Shown here piece after piece: positions 43,105 to 53,644 of a stretch of 64,000 nucleotides of DNA. Position 1 is the stretch's first letter; the number at the start of each line of letters is the position of its first letter. Source of the stretch: Ferroplasma sp. (lineage in GTDB: Archaea > Thermoplasmatota > Thermoplasmata > Thermoplasmatales > Thermoplasmataceae); NCBI RefSeq assembly GCF_031200575.1, contig NZ_CP133597.1, positions 558,001 to 622,000 on the forward strand, written 5' to 3'. The notes under the pieces are model-generated. The model was not told the DNA's origin, made no database searches, and saw nothing but the letters and a program-made list of their open reading frames with translations. Position numbers and translations under genes: made by a program.

Positions 43105-44438
43105 TATTTTACCTCCATAGATATTTCGCTGAAACCTGTGTATGGTACTAGAACATCAGGAACCTTTATACTATCCTCCTCCTGGAAATTTTCCATTATT
43201 GCAACAAGTACCCTTTCCGTTGCAATTGCAGTACTGTTCAGTGTATGTACAAATTTATTTCCATCCGGGGTCCTGTATTTTATATTAAGCGACCTTGCCT
43301 GGTAATCCGTATCATTAGATGCTGAAACTACCTCTCTGAATTTCCCCTGGGAGGGATACCAGACCTCAATATCGTATTTTTTCGCTGCAAGGCTTCCCAG
43401 ATCCCCTGAACATATATTTACAATTCTATATGGCAGCCTGAGGCTTTTATAGATATCCTCTGCATTGGATACAAGCTCATTGAAGTAATCCCAGGATTCT
43501 TCAGGCCTGCAGTAAACAAACTGCTCTATCTTGTTAAACTGGTGAACCCTGAATATGCCCTTGGTATCCTTTCCATGTGCACCCGCTTCCCTTCTGAAGC
43601 ATGGTGAAACGCCGCTAAGCCTCAATGGCAGCTCACTTTCCTCCAGGGTTTCACCGGCAAGCATTGATGCAAGTGGGTGCTCAGCAGTTGCAATAAGATA
43701 AAGGTCATCCCCTTCTATTTTGTACAGCGCATCCTTGAATGTCTCTATATCTGTAGCACCGGACATGGAGGCATAATTAATCATAAAAGGCGGCTCCATA
43801 ACCGTAAAATTTCTCTGGGAAAGAAAATCAACTGCATAATTAATAAGGGCCAGTTCAAGCTTAAATAGGCGGTTTTTCAGGAAATAAAATCTGGAGCCTG
43901 CTATTTTACCGGCTCTCTGAAGATCGGCGAGATCGTATCTTTCCATGATCGTTTGATGGTCAACGGGCCTGTTTTTCAGTATCTCGTAATCTGTGGCACC
44001 CATACTGTTCTTTTTAAAATAATCCTCATCCTCGCTGAATACCATTGCATGCCCGTAATATTTTACAATTTTACTATTATCATCACCGGAACAAACCGGC
44101 ACATCATCTGCCAGAAGGTTAGGTATGAGGCGCACCAGTTCATTCCTGCGGTTTTCTATGATTTTCTGTTCCTGCTCAATACTGCTGATTTTCTCGTTAA
44201 TTTCCCTTACATTATTTTTCAACTTCTCAGTTTCATCATTACCTGACTTTACCATTTCTGAAATATGAAGACTTATGGTATTTTTTTCATGTTTGTAGTC
44301 ATTTATAACCTTAAGGTTCTCCTTCCATTTTGAATCAAGAGTGAAAAATTCATCAAGGACATTCGTATCAAAGCCCCTGGCTCTGCATGAATCGTAGAAT
44401 ATTTTACTGTTGGACCTAAGAAGTTTTATATCTATCAT
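43104..44438 (-). CDS. serS: Seryl-tRNA synthetase
   Basis: This 444-residue class II synthetase has an N-terminal helical tRNA-binding arm (about 30-110, charged coiled coil), motif 2 SPCFRREAGAHGKDTKGIFR and motif 3 in STAIATERVLVAIMENF. It is the standard bacterial-type SerRS and not the rare methanogen type. It charges tRNA-Ser and selenocysteine-type tRNAs where present. It precedes mscS with a one-base overlap and follows dphB by 57 bases. Confidence 0.95.
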   Translation of the reverse strand: MIDIKLLRSNSKIFYDSCRARGFDTNVLDEFFTLDSKWKENLKVINDYKHEKNTISLHISEMVKSGNDETEKLKNNVREINEKISSIEQEQKIIENRRNELVRLIPNLLADDVPVCSGDDNSKIVKYYGHAMVFSEDEDYFKKNSMGATDYEILKNRPVDHQTIMERYDLADLQRAGKIAGSRFYFLKNRLFKLELALINYAVDFLSQRNFTVMEPPFMINYASMSGATDIETFKDALYKIEGDDLYLIATAEHPLASMLAGETLEESELPLRLSGVSPCFRREAGAHGKDTKGIFRVHQFNKIEQFVYCRPEESWDYFNELVSNAEDIYKSLRLPYRIVNICSGDLGSLAAKKYDIEVWYPSQGKFREVVSASNDTDYQARSLNIKYRTPDGNKFVHTLNSTAIATERVLVAIMENFQEEDSIKVPDVLVPYTGFSEISMEVK

Positions 44439-44495
44439 TATCTCAACCTTTGATATTAATATAAGAATACTATATGTTTTTTATGATATATATTT

Positions 44496-45260
44496 TTATA
44501 ATTCCACGCTGGAGAAAACATTAAGGAATTCCATTTCCTTGTCATTCAAACTGGCGGGTATGATTATTGATGCAGGTGATCCCTCAGGTTTGGTTTTGAT
44601 AATGTTGCCTATGCAGGAATTTATTATTTTTTCATTTTCAGATGCTATGCCTATCCCCACAATTACTTTAGTATTATCGCTTATCATTCCCCTTTTTCTC
44701 TTTTCTTCCATTCCTTCCAGTGTCAGCAGGGCCTGATACACGGGCATGGTCTTTCCATTTGCCAGGTCCAGCAGAAGCAGTGTGTGCATATTATTTGAAT
44801 AATTTAAATAGATTTTATCGTAGACACTTACAGGAAAGAAATTTTCATATACAAATGGCATGGAAACTATGTTGCCGAATCTGTAGTTAAACAATCCTGT
44901 CTTAGAGGTGAAGGCTGTGATAATTGAGGCATTTTCAAATACATTAACTTTAATTCCAAGTTTTTCTGCTTCGAGCCTGATTTCATTATGTGTTGTAGCT
45001 GAAAGTGCATCTCCGGTAACCAGGAGAGTTACATTTTTATTTTTGGCCTCTCTTAATATTTCTGTGCCGGTTTCAATAAATTCTCTGTTTGCCTCAGCCA
45101 GTGTGCCTTTGCATACAATCTTTAAAGAGTCGAATGTAGCTTCCGGAGAAACAGATGTATAGGTTTCAAAATAAACTATATCAGATTTCTGGAGAATTTC
45201 TAACTCCTCAACTGTTAGGCTTTTAATCCCCCTTAGTCCTAAACCCATTATATTCAGCAT
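44496..45260 (-). CDS. dphB: Diphthine synthase
   Basis: This 254-residue tetrapyrrole-methylase-fold enzyme has IMGLGLRGIKSLTVEE, VTGDALSATTHNEIR and the NASIITAFTSKTGL segment of Dph5/DphB. It methylates the histidine side-chain amine of elongation factor 2 on the way to diphthamide. It follows the enolase gene by two bases and precedes serS, in a housekeeping run. It superficially resembles the cbi methylases, but the sequence beyond the SAM loop is Dph5-specific. Confidence 0.93.
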   Translation of the reverse strand: MLNIMGLGLRGIKSLTVEELEILQKSDIVYFETYTSVSPEATFDSLKIVCKGTLAEANREFIETGTEILREAKNKNVTLLVTGDALSATTHNEIRLEAEKLGIKVNVFENASIITAFTSKTGLFNYRFGNIVSMPFVYENFFPVSVYDKIYLNYSNNMHTLLLLDLANGKTMPVYQALLTLEGMEEKRKRGMISDNTKVIVGIGIASENEKIINSCIGNIIKTKPEGSPASIIIPASLNDKEMEFLNVFSSVEL

Positions 45261-45262
45261 TT

Positions 45263-46468
45263 TTATACCAGATCTTCTTCAAGCCTTATGACTTCATTAA
45301 GTTTCGCCAGCCTTTCTCCCCCTATTGTTCCAGTTTTTATGAATCTGGAATTGAACGCTACTGCCAGAGACGCAATGAAATCATCTGTAGTCTCTCCACT
45401 TCTATGTGAAACCACGGTGTCCATGGCATTCTTTGTAGCCAGTTTTACTGATGTAACTGTGTCTGAAAGGGTGCCTATCTGGTTTACCTTGATCAGCACT
45501 GCGTTAGTGGATTTCATTTCTATGCCCTTCTGGATCCTTGATGCGTTGGTGGTATACAGGTCATCGCCTACTATCAGGGCGTTCTTACCTATACTTTTAG
45601 TTATCTCTGCAAAACCTTCAAAATCGCTATCATACAGTGGGTCCTCTATGTAATAAAAGCCGTGGTCCCTGTTCAATGAGATCGCATAATCAATCTGTTC
45701 ATCCCTTGTTTTTATAGACTTTTTGTAATGGTACTTACCATTTTCATGGAATGAATCAGCTGCGAAATCAACTCCGAGATATATTTTAACCTTATTTTCA
45801 GAGGATATCTCTCCAGCTGCCGCCTTCATTATTTCTATTGCTTCCTCATCTGAAACATCTGCAGTCCATGCCTTTTCATCTCCCAGGCCCACGCTCTGCC
45901 CCTTGAGCTTTTCAGATAATTTTTCCCCTACCCGTCTATGGACCATTATGTTGTAAAAAACAGAATCATAGAATGTCTTTCCCTGCGAGGATACCAGAAA
46001 TTCCTGAATGGTGGTACCATTCTTTGAGTGTTTTCCACCTCCTATTATATTGCCCATGGGGCGTGGTATTGCAGGATTCAGGCCACCAACATACCTGTAT
46101 AATGGTATCTCCAGATAGTTGGCCACTGCCTTGGCATTTGCCATGGAAAGTGCTGTGGCAAGGTTTCCACCCATAGCTGAGAAATCATCTGTTCCATCAA
46201 GTTCATGTAGCAGCGTGTCAAATCCTTCCTGATTTATAGCATTAAAACCATTCAGGGAATTTTTTATATGTTTGTTGTAAAAATCCACACTTTTATCAAT
46301 GTCGTTCTCAGGATACGCCTTAACCTCTGTTTTTCCGGTACTGGCACCTGCCGGGGCAGAGGCCGTTCCAGATGCATAATTCAAAAAAATTGTTGCCTCA
46401 ATTGTGGGATTTCCCCGGGAATCAAATATCTTTGTAATTTTCGAATCGACTATTTCTATATCTTCCAT
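45263..46468 (-). CDS. eno: Enolase
   Basis: The 401-residue enzyme converts 2-phosphoglycerate and phosphoenolpyruvate in glycolysis and gluconeogenesis. It has [23 protein letters not shown] (mobile loop), the metal ligands in [15 protein letters not shown] and VGDDLYTTN, catalytic Lys in VLIKVNQIG and [17 protein letters not shown]. It is the first gene of an enolase-dphB-serS-mscS run, divergent from lon with about 160 bases between. Confidence 0.96.
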   Translation of the reverse strand: MEDIEIVDSKITKIFDSRGNPTIEATIFLNYASGTASAPAGASTGKTEVKAYPENDIDKSVDFYNKHIKNSLNGFNAINQEGFDTLLHELDGTDDFSAMGGNLATALSMANAKAVANYLEIPLYRYVGGLNPAIPRPMGNIIGGGKHSKNGTTIQEFLVSSQGKTFYDSVFYNIMVHRRVGEKLSEKLKGQSVGLGDEKAWTADVSDEEAIEIMKAAAGEISSENKVKIYLGVDFAADSFHENGKYHYKKSIKTRDEQIDYAISLNRDHGFYYIEDPLYDSDFEGFAEITKSIGKNALIVGDDLYTTNASRIQKGIEMKSTNAVLIKVNQIGTLSDTVTSVKLATKNAMDTVVSHRSGETTDDFIASLAVAFNSRFIKTGTIGGERLAKLNEVIRLEEDLV

Positions 46469-46632
46469 GTGTTGATAACGTTACAGAAAATATATATTTA
46501 TTGATTGGTCGCATGTTAACACATGAAAATAATAGAGAATTACACAGAGCCATTGAAATGCGTCCTATTATAAACATTAACTAGTTAAATGGGTATAGGA
46601 AAGCTTAATTATTAGGATTAGATAATGATAAC
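46469..46632. promoter_or_regulatory. Divergent eno/lon promoter region
   Basis: This region contains the palindrome TGTTAACA (about 46513-46520) inside CATGTTAACACATG, and a TATA-like CTTAATTATTAGG about 20-30 bases before the lon GTG. No RNA gene is visible. The palindrome may be a heat-shock or other regulator site, but this is not supported further. Confidence 0.35.
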
Positions 46633-48606
46633 GTGGACGCTAAAGATGATGATGTTGAAGAATGGGTGTCTAATTTAGGCATAAAAAGCACCAAGGAGAT
46701 TGAGGTTCCCAAACTTCTTTTTAACCAGGTCATCGGGCAGGAGCATGCCGGTGAGGTTATAAAAAAGGCAGCAATGCAGAAAAGACACGTGCTGTTAATT
46801 GGCGAACCTGGTACTGGTAAGTCCATGCTTGCCCAATCTATGGTTGATTTCTTACCTAAAGAGGATCTCGAAGATATACTATGTTTCCCGAATCCAGAAG
46901 ATTCAAATAAACCAAAAATCAAGACCTTCCCTGCAGGCAAAGGCAAGGAAATATTAAGGCAGTATCAGATAAAGGCTGAACGTGAAAAGAAGGATAGATC
47001 CAAAAGCCTGTTGTTTATCGTTTTGTCCATAATTTTACTGGGTGCAATACTTGCAATATATCTATGGATAAGTGGTTTACAGGGAACCGCAATAGAGATT
47101 TTATTCCTTGCCATTATAGGCGCAGCATTCCTTTATATAATCATGGCAATGAATCCAGCAGCCCGTATGGAAAGGGCCATGGTTCCAAAGTTGCTTGTAG
47201 GGCATAATCCCAATGATAAACCACCCTTTATAGATTCTACAGGTGCACATTCAGGTGCCCTTTTAGGGGATGTTAGGCATGACCCATTCCAGTCTGGTGG
47301 GCTGGAAACACCTGCCCATGAAAGGGTAGAAGCTGGAAATATGCAAAAGGCTGACAAGGGTGTTCTGTTCATTGATGAAATCAATCTTCTGAGGCCAGAG
47401 GATCAGCAGGCTTTATTAAGTGCCATGCAGGAAAAACGTTTCGCAATATCAGGACAGAGCGAGAGGAGCGCAGGTGCAATGGTACAGACGGAGCCTGTTC
47501 CATGTGATTTCGTGCTTGTGGCAGCTGGAAATCTTGATGCAATAAGAAACATGCATCCGGCTCTAAGATCAAGGATAAGGGGATACGGTTATGAAGTCTA
47601 CATGAATGACACCATGGAGGATAGTGATGACAACAGAAAGAAGGTTGTCCAGTTTATAGCCCAGGAAATAGCCAAGGATAAAAAAATACCTCCATTTGAT
47701 TCCGGTGCAATCACTGAGATACTGAAAGAGGCACAGAAACGTGCTGGCAGGAAGGGTAGATTAACATTGAGGCTCAGGGAACTTGGTGGACTTGTCAGGG
47801 TTGCTGGGGATATAGCAGTAACAAACAAGCAGGTTATAGTTACAGCAGATGATGTAAACCAGGCAAGGTCACTGAGCAAGCCAGTTGAACAGCAAATAGC
47901 AGACAGGGCCATAGAGGTCAAGAAACTGTATAAAATGTTCACCGGAAGCGGAAGTGCAATAGGAAAAGTTAACGGGCTGGCTGTTATGGGTTCCTCTGAC
48001 ATGTCAGATTTCACCGGGGTTGTTATGCCCATAGTCGCTGAGATAACACAGGCACAGCATCCGCATAACGGTATGGTATACGCAACAGGCAAACTTGGTG
48101 AAATAGCCAAGGAAGCAGTGCAGAATGTTTCTGCTGTCATCAAAAAGATCAGTGGCAAAAATGTTGCAGACGTGGATATTCATATACAGTTTATAGGAAC
48201 ATACGAAGGTGTAGAGGGGGATTCGGCAAGCGTCTCCATAGCTACAGCCGTTATATCATCCCTTGAATCCATTCCCGTTGATCAGACAGTTGCAATGACA
48301 GGTTCACTCAGCGTTCGTGGTGATGTCCTGCCCGTAGGCGGAGTTACCGCAAAGGTTGAGGCTGCAATTGACACAGGTCTTTCAAAGGTCATAGTTCCTG
48401 CATCCAATTTCAACGATATAATACTGGACGAGGCACACAAGGACAAGATCCAGATTATTCCGGCTACAAGAATAGAAGACGTTCTTGAAAACGCTCTTAT
48501 TACCGGTCCTGAAAAAGATAAGTTCCTTCAAAAAATAAAGGATCTGGTAAACCCCGCTAGCGATATCAAAAAGCCCGTTCAGAGAAGGGGCACAAATGTT
48601 GCATAA
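46633..48606 (+). CDS. lon: Archaeal Lon protease (LonB), membrane-anchored
   Basis: In this 657-residue AAA+ protease an N-terminal ATPase half has Walker [13 protein letters not shown] and Walker B FIDEINLL. It is interrupted by two membrane helices (about 120-142 and 148-170) unique to archaeal Lon, and a C-terminal protease domain carries the Ser531-Lys574 dyad ([12 protein letters not shown] and [11 protein letters not shown]). It degrades misfolded proteins at the inner face of the membrane. The start is GTG at 46633; no ATG lies in frame nearby. The stop overlaps the Cgi121 gene by 11 bases. Confidence 0.95.
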   Translation: MDAKDDDVEEWVSNLGIKSTKEIEVPKLLFNQVIGQEHAGEVIKKAAMQKRHVLLIGEPGTGKSMLAQSMVDFLPKEDLEDILCFPNPEDSNKPKIKTFPAGKGKEILRQYQIKAEREKKDRSKSLLFIVLSIILLGAILAIYLWISGLQGTAIEILFLAIIGAAFLYIIMAMNPAARMERAMVPKLLVGHNPNDKPPFIDSTGAHSGALLGDVRHDPFQSGGLETPAHERVEAGNMQKADKGVLFIDEINLLRPEDQQALLSAMQEKRFAISGQSERSAGAMVQTEPVPCDFVLVAAGNLDAIRNMHPALRSRIRGYGYEVYMNDTMEDSDDNRKKVVQFIAQEIAKDKKIPPFDSGAITEILKEAQKRAGRKGRLTLRLRELGGLVRVAGDIAVTNKQVIVTADDVNQARSLSKPVEQQIADRAIEVKKLYKMFTGSGSAIGKVNGLAVMGSSDMSDFTGVVMPIVAEITQAQHPHNGMVYATGKLGEIAKEAVQNVSAVIKKISGKNVADVDIHIQFIGTYEGVEGDSASVSIATAVISSLESIPVDQTVAMTGSLSVRGDVLPVGGVTAKVEAAIDTGLSKVIVPASNFNDIILDEAHKDKIQIIPATRIEDVLENALITGPEKDKFLQKIKDLVNPASDIKKPVQRRGTNVA

Positions 48607-49018
48607 AATTTCCTATTTTTCCTTAAATAAATTTGATGAACATTTTTTTGATTTCTTTAAGAATAATCATGGACTTTTTCAACTGATCGATGCCAGCACT
48701 ATTATTTCTGAGGTTCAAATAATAGAAGCTATAAGAAAAACTGAAAGGTATATATCATATAATGAAAAGATAAGGTTTCCTGGGACAGTTCTGCTGATGT
48801 ACATTGCAGGTACAAACCAGATAAATGTGGCAATAAAAAAATGCGGGATAAATGAAAAAACTAAGCGGGGAATTGCGGTATATTCAAACCCCGAAGACTT
48901 AGATACAATAACAGGCATGGGTTACATAACCACAACAGATAGATTCCTGCCATTTGATGTAACCGGACATGATTTTCAGGTATTTTCAGAGATGGCAAGA
49001 GTGGATTTTACACTTTAA
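48596..49018 (+). CDS. cgi121: KEOPS complex subunit Cgi121
   Basis: The 140-residue protein matches Cgi121/[25 protein letters not shown], then the conserved [20 protein letters not shown] stretch. Cgi121 binds tRNA and helps Kae1/Bud32/Pcc1 make N6-threonylcarbamoyl-A37. Its ATG lies inside the last codons of lon, an 11-base overlap suggesting translational coupling. No other KEOPS gene is in the window. It converges on the PfkB gene with an 11-base overlap. Confidence 0.8.
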   Translation: MLHKISYFSLNKFDEHFFDFFKNNHGLFQLIDASTIISEVQIIEAIRKTERYISYNEKIRFPGTVLLMYIAGTNQINVAIKKCGINEKTKRGIAVYSNPEDLDTITGMGYITTTDRFLPFDVTGHDFQVFSEMARVDFTL

Positions 49019-49898
49019 CAGCTGAGAGAATATCATAAATTGCGCCGTAAGGAAGATGAAACTGGCTGATCGGATTTTCTATGGCCTTGGCTGCTGTAAT
49101 ATTCCCAAACTTTATGGCCTTTTCCAGTTCTATTCCCCTGTACAGGGCAGCATAAAGTCCCGCTCTAAAGGAATCCCCAGCCCCAATTGTGTCATTAATG
49201 GTTTCAGGCCTGTATGCAGGTATTCTCAGACTCTTGCCATTCTGGATCAGTACAGCACCCTCTGAACCCTCCGTAACAATTACATCATCTACAGTTCTAT
49301 TGATATCGTATTCATCCATACCAGTCATTTCTTTGAGATGTTCAAATTCCTTCCGGTTCATGATCAGCATGCGGCTGTGCTCAACCATATATCTTGCTGT
49401 TTCAGCCGAATATGTATACCAGATTTCCTGACCAGGATCAAATATAATATCTGCTGATTTTTCCCTCTCTATTATTTTCATATACTCTTTAACAGGACCG
49501 GTACCTATGTTGATATGCTTATAATTTCCATATTGAAAATTCGAGGATGGTTTCCAGTCATTCATTGGTCCCTGGAACATATAAGCTATCTGCTCTCTCC
49601 CATCTGAGGGGATATAGCATACAGGACCCATTGCATCTGGTACTATGTCCACGTGGTCAGTACTGATGCCAAGTTCCTTAAATTTTTCGATGTATTGGAA
49701 ATGTGTGGATCCACCCACTGAAGAGTACAGATCGAATTCAAGGCCAAGCGAATGGGCCACATAGGCAAAGTTGCCTGCTGTGCCTGCAAATTGCTCTTTC
49801 AATCCTGTAACGCCCCTGGCCTCTCCAGGTTTTGGTAGAGAACTTACACCTATATTTACGTCAATATTGAGATGACCGAAATAGGCTAAAAATTTCAT
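49008..49898 (-). CDS. PfkB-family carbohydrate kinase
   Basis: This 296-residue ribokinase-fold protein has an N-terminal GHLNIDVNIGVSSLP strand pattern, the sugar-binding GTAGNFAYVAHSLG, and the catalytic DTIGAGDSFRAGLYAAL with the general-base Asp. Substrate could be a nucleoside, ribose, 2-keto-3-deoxygluconate or another sugar; it is not decidable here. I place the start at 49898 (MKFLAYFGHLN) because TTATATAC lies about 24 bases upstream, although an ATG at 49934 is in frame. Confidence 0.83.
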   Translation of the reverse strand: MKFLAYFGHLNIDVNIGVSSLPKPGEARGVTGLKEQFAGTAGNFAYVAHSLGLEFDLYSSVGGSTHFQYIEKFKELGISTDHVDIVPDAMGPVCYIPSDGREQIAYMFQGPMNDWKPSSNFQYGNYKHINIGTGPVKEYMKIIEREKSADIIFDPGQEIWYTYSAETARYMVEHSRMLIMNRKEFEHLKEMTGMDEYDINRTVDDVIVTEGSEGAVLIQNGKSLRIPAYRPETINDTIGAGDSFRAGLYAALYRGIELEKAIKFGNITAAKAIENPISQFHLPYGAIYDILSAVKV

Positions 49899-50048
49899 TA
49901 ACCTGTAATTATATGATTGTATATAATAATTCATAGAACCCGGTTAAAGATGAGGTAATTTTTATGCAAAAAGGTGAAAAATATTTTTCCAGGTAATATA
50001 TAAGTTCATACGAAACATTTATAAGTATATGTAGTATTAATTCTATCA

Positions 50049-51680
50049 TTGAATCATAGGGTTTTGCTGGCAATGGGAATTAGTGCAATTATGATAATTA
50101 TGGTATTTGCAGGTGCTAATATAGCATATCCAGAATATCACCCAGTGGATCGCCTTATAAATGGGCAGGGAAATCAGGGAAATAATACAACATCTCATGG
50201 AACCCATCCTGTACCCTTTTCAAACAGGAATTATACCCTGAGTGGGAATATATCAAATCTTTACAACGGGCTTCCAGTTCATGGAACTCTTATAATAAAA
50301 AATTCTACGATGTCCAGAGAGCTGAATTATAGTAAGAACGGCACATTCAGCACAGTCCTGCCCGGTGGAAGTTACTCAATAACTTATTCTTCTCCAGGTT
50401 TCAGCAACTACACCACATCTCTCTATCTGAATAAAAATACTACAGAAAATCAGGCTATCACACCGGCCCCCAGTATTGGTACTGGTGTTTATAATATCGG
50501 TAGCCTGGGCTCTATAGCCTCTAACAGCGTTAATATTTCGAATACAGTACCTTATTTGAGCAATAAAAGCATTCCGTCCAGTACCGGTAATAATAGCATA
50601 AATTCAAAATATAAAACGAATATAACACTTAATCTTGGTAAGGGCTTGGCCTCCAAGCAATTTGTGGCATTAATCGAGCAGAATGCTGCTGTTTACCAGT
50701 ATTCAGGGTTTACCAATAGTAGTGGTGAGGATAATATAACGCTTGGCTATTCAGGGAATTACACCATAGCAGCATATACCCTTTACTATAATTCCAGTGC
50801 CATTAGATACAATACGGCAGGTGGGTCAGGGGTCATAAATTTCCATATGGTAAAAAGGCAAACATATAATGAAACTGTAGAGTTAAGCAGCGATTATTTA
50901 TTAAATGGAAGTGCGGCTGTCAATAGCTCAACACTGAATGCTTATGGTGGCGTTTTTTCCCTGCAGCATACAAACATTACCTCAAATTCATCAGGAACCT
51001 ATTATAACTATTCAATTCCTTCAGGTATGTATAGATTTTCCTACACAAATCCATACTTTGTTGGAAAATCATTTACCCTGAATGTTACCCATAGTGGTTA
51101 TTCAAGAGAAACCGTGAAGGCCTATATAATATCCGTAAACATTACCGATAATACAGGGTTTTCATATTCTTATACACTGTCAGGGATTCAATACAGCAAT
51201 GGCGCCCACAGGGCTTACGCAGGGTCTAACACCTTAAATATAAATATCTCAGGAAGAATTATTGATACAAAATATATCTATTTAGCCCCGGGTACCCCTT
51301 ATTACGGCATTAACCTAACCATAAACAACAATAATTTTACCCTGAGTGGAACTGAAAATTATAACAGTGGAAAAACACTTTATTTGAACTATACCGGCAT
51401 TGCCACTAATAATAGCCTGATATCAGGAATGGAGCTGAAAAATATAGACTTCAATGGCAACACCTCATATGCCAAAGTTATCCAGGGCTCTAATGTGACA
51501 ACTGTTTATGGTTCGATGAAAAACTACGAATTTAACCTGAAGGCTCCATTTGTCGCATCATCAGGGTCAATTACAGTTGAATTTAATATTAATAATACGG
51601 ATGCAGGTGAATCAGGGGTAATGCAGCTTTATGTTCTGGCCTATACGGTAACTGGAATCGGGACTTATGGTTCGGAGTGA
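50049..51680 (+). CDS. Secreted, N-glycosylation-rich surface protein
   Basis: The 543-residue protein starts at TTG (50049) with a hydrophobic signal/anchor (about 5-25: LLAMGISAIMIIMVFAGANI). A TTTATAAGTATA element lies about 25 bases upstream. The rest is beta-rich with Ig/carboxypeptidase-regulatory-like repeats (YTLSGNISNLYNGLPVHGTL, TFSTVLPGGSYSITY) and very rich in Asn, Ser, Tyr, Gly and Thr. It carries more than 20 N-x-S/T sequons and no cysteine. It is probably an S-layer-like or adhesive surface protein, and the first gene of the MoxR/DUF58 operon. Confidence 0.75.
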   Translation: MNHRVLLAMGISAIMIIMVFAGANIAYPEYHPVDRLINGQGNQGNNTTSHGTHPVPFSNRNYTLSGNISNLYNGLPVHGTLIIKNSTMSRELNYSKNGTFSTVLPGGSYSITYSSPGFSNYTTSLYLNKNTTENQAITPAPSIGTGVYNIGSLGSIASNSVNISNTVPYLSNKSIPSSTGNNSINSKYKTNITLNLGKGLASKQFVALIEQNAAVYQYSGFTNSSGEDNITLGYSGNYTIAAYTLYYNSSAIRYNTAGGSGVINFHMVKRQTYNETVELSSDYLLNGSAAVNSSTLNAYGGVFSLQHTNITSNSSGTYYNYSIPSGMYRFSYTNPYFVGKSFTLNVTHSGYSRETVKAYIISVNITDNTGFSYSYTLSGIQYSNGAHRAYAGSNTLNINISGRIIDTKYIYLAPGTPYYGINLTINNNNFTLSGTENYNSGKTLYLNYTGIATNNSLISGMELKNIDFNGNTSYAKVIQGSNVTTVYGSMKNYEFNLKAPFVASSGSITVEFNINNTDAGESGVMQLYVLAYTVTGIGTYGSE

Positions 51681-51685
51681 TTTAA

Positions 51686-52243
51686 TTGCTATTTAAGAAA
51701 AGTTCAAACAAAATTATAGAAGAGGCGCCACAGGAAAAAACCGTTTTAAAGATTAAAACTGTTGACGATATACCTGTAATAAAGGAGATGCGCAAAAAAA
51801 TAGGCAATAATGAAAGAAGGGAAGCTGTGCTATATGGGTATGTAAACCTGAAAAATGACTATGCGAGATATTTTGGGTCACAAACATATGGGTCAAACCG
51901 GGAGTTCATACTGGCGGAAATGGCGAATTTCGGGGTTAAACCGAAAACTGAGGAGTCACTGACAGATAATCCTGCAATAAAGGCAGTAATTGCAGACTCC
52001 AAATATCCTGAAAAAGAAGGGAGCAGGGATAATGACGTGAAGACAAATGATCGGCAGCATACAAAATTTCTTGCCATGAAGAAGATAGCGCTTTTCTACT
52101 TCAATTATTATGAAATCGCAAGATTCGGAAACTATAACTGGGAAAAACTGGAGGAAAAGGAAATAATAGACCCTGTAAAGGATATCTACAATTATATGGA
52201 TTTGATGAAATTATTCTATAACGGTGATTCCGGTGGGAATTGA
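51686..52243 (+). CDS. DUF4129-like cytosolic protein
   Basis: The 185-residue protein starts at TTG. It has RREAVLYGYVNLKNDYARYFG, then SNREFILAEMANFGV, and near the end MKKIALFYFNYYEIARFG. The order (helix with Tyr/Arg, a TxxEF-like segment, and a final E-x-ARF/Y helix) resembles the DUF4129 C-terminal domain that follows the transglutaminase in bacterial TgpA-type proteins. It lacks a membrane anchor here. It follows the surface protein gene by 5 bases and overlaps the next gene by 20 bases. Confidence 0.5.
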   Translation: MLFKKSSNKIIEEAPQEKTVLKIKTVDDIPVIKEMRKKIGNNERREAVLYGYVNLKNDYARYFGSQTYGSNREFILAEMANFGVKPKTEESLTDNPAIKAVIADSKYPEKEGSRDNDVKTNDRQHTKFLAMKKIALFYFNYYEIARFGNYNWEKLEEKEIIDPVKDIYNYMDLMKLFYNGDSGGN

Positions 52244-52712
52244 CTTATTACACATGGTTACAGATTATAGCACCGGGGTTAAGTTCCTTTATCCGGTAAT
52301 GATTCTGGTAGTGCTAACTATCCTTGTTACAGTGCATTCACGTAAATTCCGGAAATATGATGATGAGGAGGTTATCCATAAAATAGACCTGAAAATACCT
52401 GAAACTGATTTCCTTAAGAAGCTTGAATTAATAAAATCCGGGGATTTTTCCAGCTATATCTCTATGATAGATAGTGATATTAATAAAATATCCACATTAA
52501 TGAGGGAATACCGCACCATGGTTAAAAAATACAATAAGTATAATTCTCAGATAGCTTCGTCATCCAGCAATATCATGAGAAAGCGTGCAATTAGATTGAA
52601 GGACGAATGTCTTATGGGTTTACTGCAAGATCTTGAAAGCATGAGAAATCTGAGGATGTCCATAATCAACGAGGAGGTGTATGAGGAATGGAAGAAGAAA
52701 CAAAAACAGTAA
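52224..52712 (+). CDS. Single-pass membrane protein with coiled coil
   Basis: The 162-residue protein starts at GTG (52224). It has one hydrophobic helix (FLYPVMILVVLTILVTV, about 22-38) and a long charged helical cytosolic part containing MREYRTMVKKYNKYNSQI and a C-terminal KKKQKQ tail. It is probably membrane-bound and may tether the MoxR or DUF58 partners. No enzyme motif was seen. It overlaps the previous gene by 20 bases and the MoxR gene by 25 bases. Confidence 0.6.
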   Translation: MIPVGIDLLHMVTDYSTGVKFLYPVMILVVLTILVTVHSRKFRKYDDEEVIHKIDLKIPETDFLKKLELIKSGDFSSYISMIDSDINKISTLMREYRTMVKKYNKYNSQIASSSSNIMRKRAIRLKDECLMGLLQDLESMRNLRMSIINEEVYEEWKKKQKQ

Positions 52713-53644
52713 GGGATATAGCAATGGATATGGAAACATCAATAGATGAAAAGGTCATAGGTTCCAGAAGAATAGTTCGGTTCATGCTGATCTCACTTTT
52801 CACAAATAATCATATTCTGATGGAGGGTGTCCCTGGCCTGGCCAAAACAATGCTGGCATCAGAGTTTTCAAAGCACCTGGGACTGCAATTTAAGAGGATC
52901 CAGTTCACACCTGATATGCTTCCCTCAGATGTAACCGGAAATATGGTTTTTAACCCAGAAACCCGGAAAATGGAATTCAGGGAAGGGCCTGTTTTTTCAA
53001 ACATAGTCCTGGCCGATGAAATAAACAGGACACCGCCAAAGGTTCAGTCTGCCCTGCTGGAGGCCATGGAGGAAAAGCAGGTTTCTGTTTATGGTATAAC
53101 CACCAGGCTGCCATCGCCCTTCCTTGTAATAGCTACACAGAATCCCATAGAGCAGGAGGGGACATTCCCGCTTGCAGAGGCACTGATGGATCGTTTTCTG
53201 TTCAGGTATTACCTAGATTACCCTGATCGGGATGATGAGGTGAGAATACTGGAATCTGCATACAAAAATAGTATTCAGGCCTATAGTAAACTGGATGCGG
53301 AAACAATTATGAATTTCAGGAAAATGGTTGAAAATGTATATGTCAATGAAGATATAATTGAATACATTATAAATGTCATAAGGAAAACCAGAGAATCGGA
53401 CATGGTATTCGTTGGCGCAAGCACCCGTACAGCAGTGAAATACCTTCAAGCAGCCAGGGCAAATGCCCTTCTGAGTGGAAGGAACTATGTAATACCTGAG
53501 GACATAATTTTCATGGCAAAAGAATTACTCAACCACCGTTTGATACTCCGCCCCGAGGCTCTAATGGACTCAGACTCTGACTATAAAAAAATTGTATACA
53601 ATGCCATAAATTCAATAATAAACTCGGTAGAGGCACCGCAATGA
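52688..53644 (+). CDS. MoxR-family AAA+ ATPase
   Basis: In this 318-residue protein Walker A is EGVPGLAKTMLASEF and Walker B region is IVLADEINRTPPKVQSALLEAMEE. ATQNPIEQEGTFPLAEALMDRF is the sensor 1 segment, typical of the MoxR proper subfamily found with DUF58 proteins. It should remodel or activate the DUF58/VWA partner next door. GAGGAGGTG 8 bases before the ATG is one of the best Shine-Dalgarno sequences in the window. It overlaps the DUF58 gene by 4 bases (ATGA). Confidence 0.92.
   Translation: MEEETKTVRDIAMDMETSIDEKVIGSRRIVRFMLISLFTNNHILMEGVPGLAKTMLASEFSKHLGLQFKRIQFTPDMLPSDVTGNMVFNPETRKMEFREGPVFSNIVLADEINRTPPKVQSALLEAMEEKQVSVYGITTRLPSPFLVIATQNPIEQEGTFPLAEALMDRFLFRYYLDYPDRDDEVRILESAYKNSIQAYSKLDAETIMNFRKMVENVYVNEDIIEYIINVIRKTRESDMVFVGASTRTAVKYLQAARANALLSGRNYVIPEDIIFMAKELLNHRLILRPEALMDSDSDYKKIVYNAINSIINSVEAPQ

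Noticed and set aside
44496-45260. Considered as another cobalamin ring methylase
   Set aside because: It shares only the SAM-binding fold; the remaining motifs and the housekeeping neighbours match diphthine synthase.
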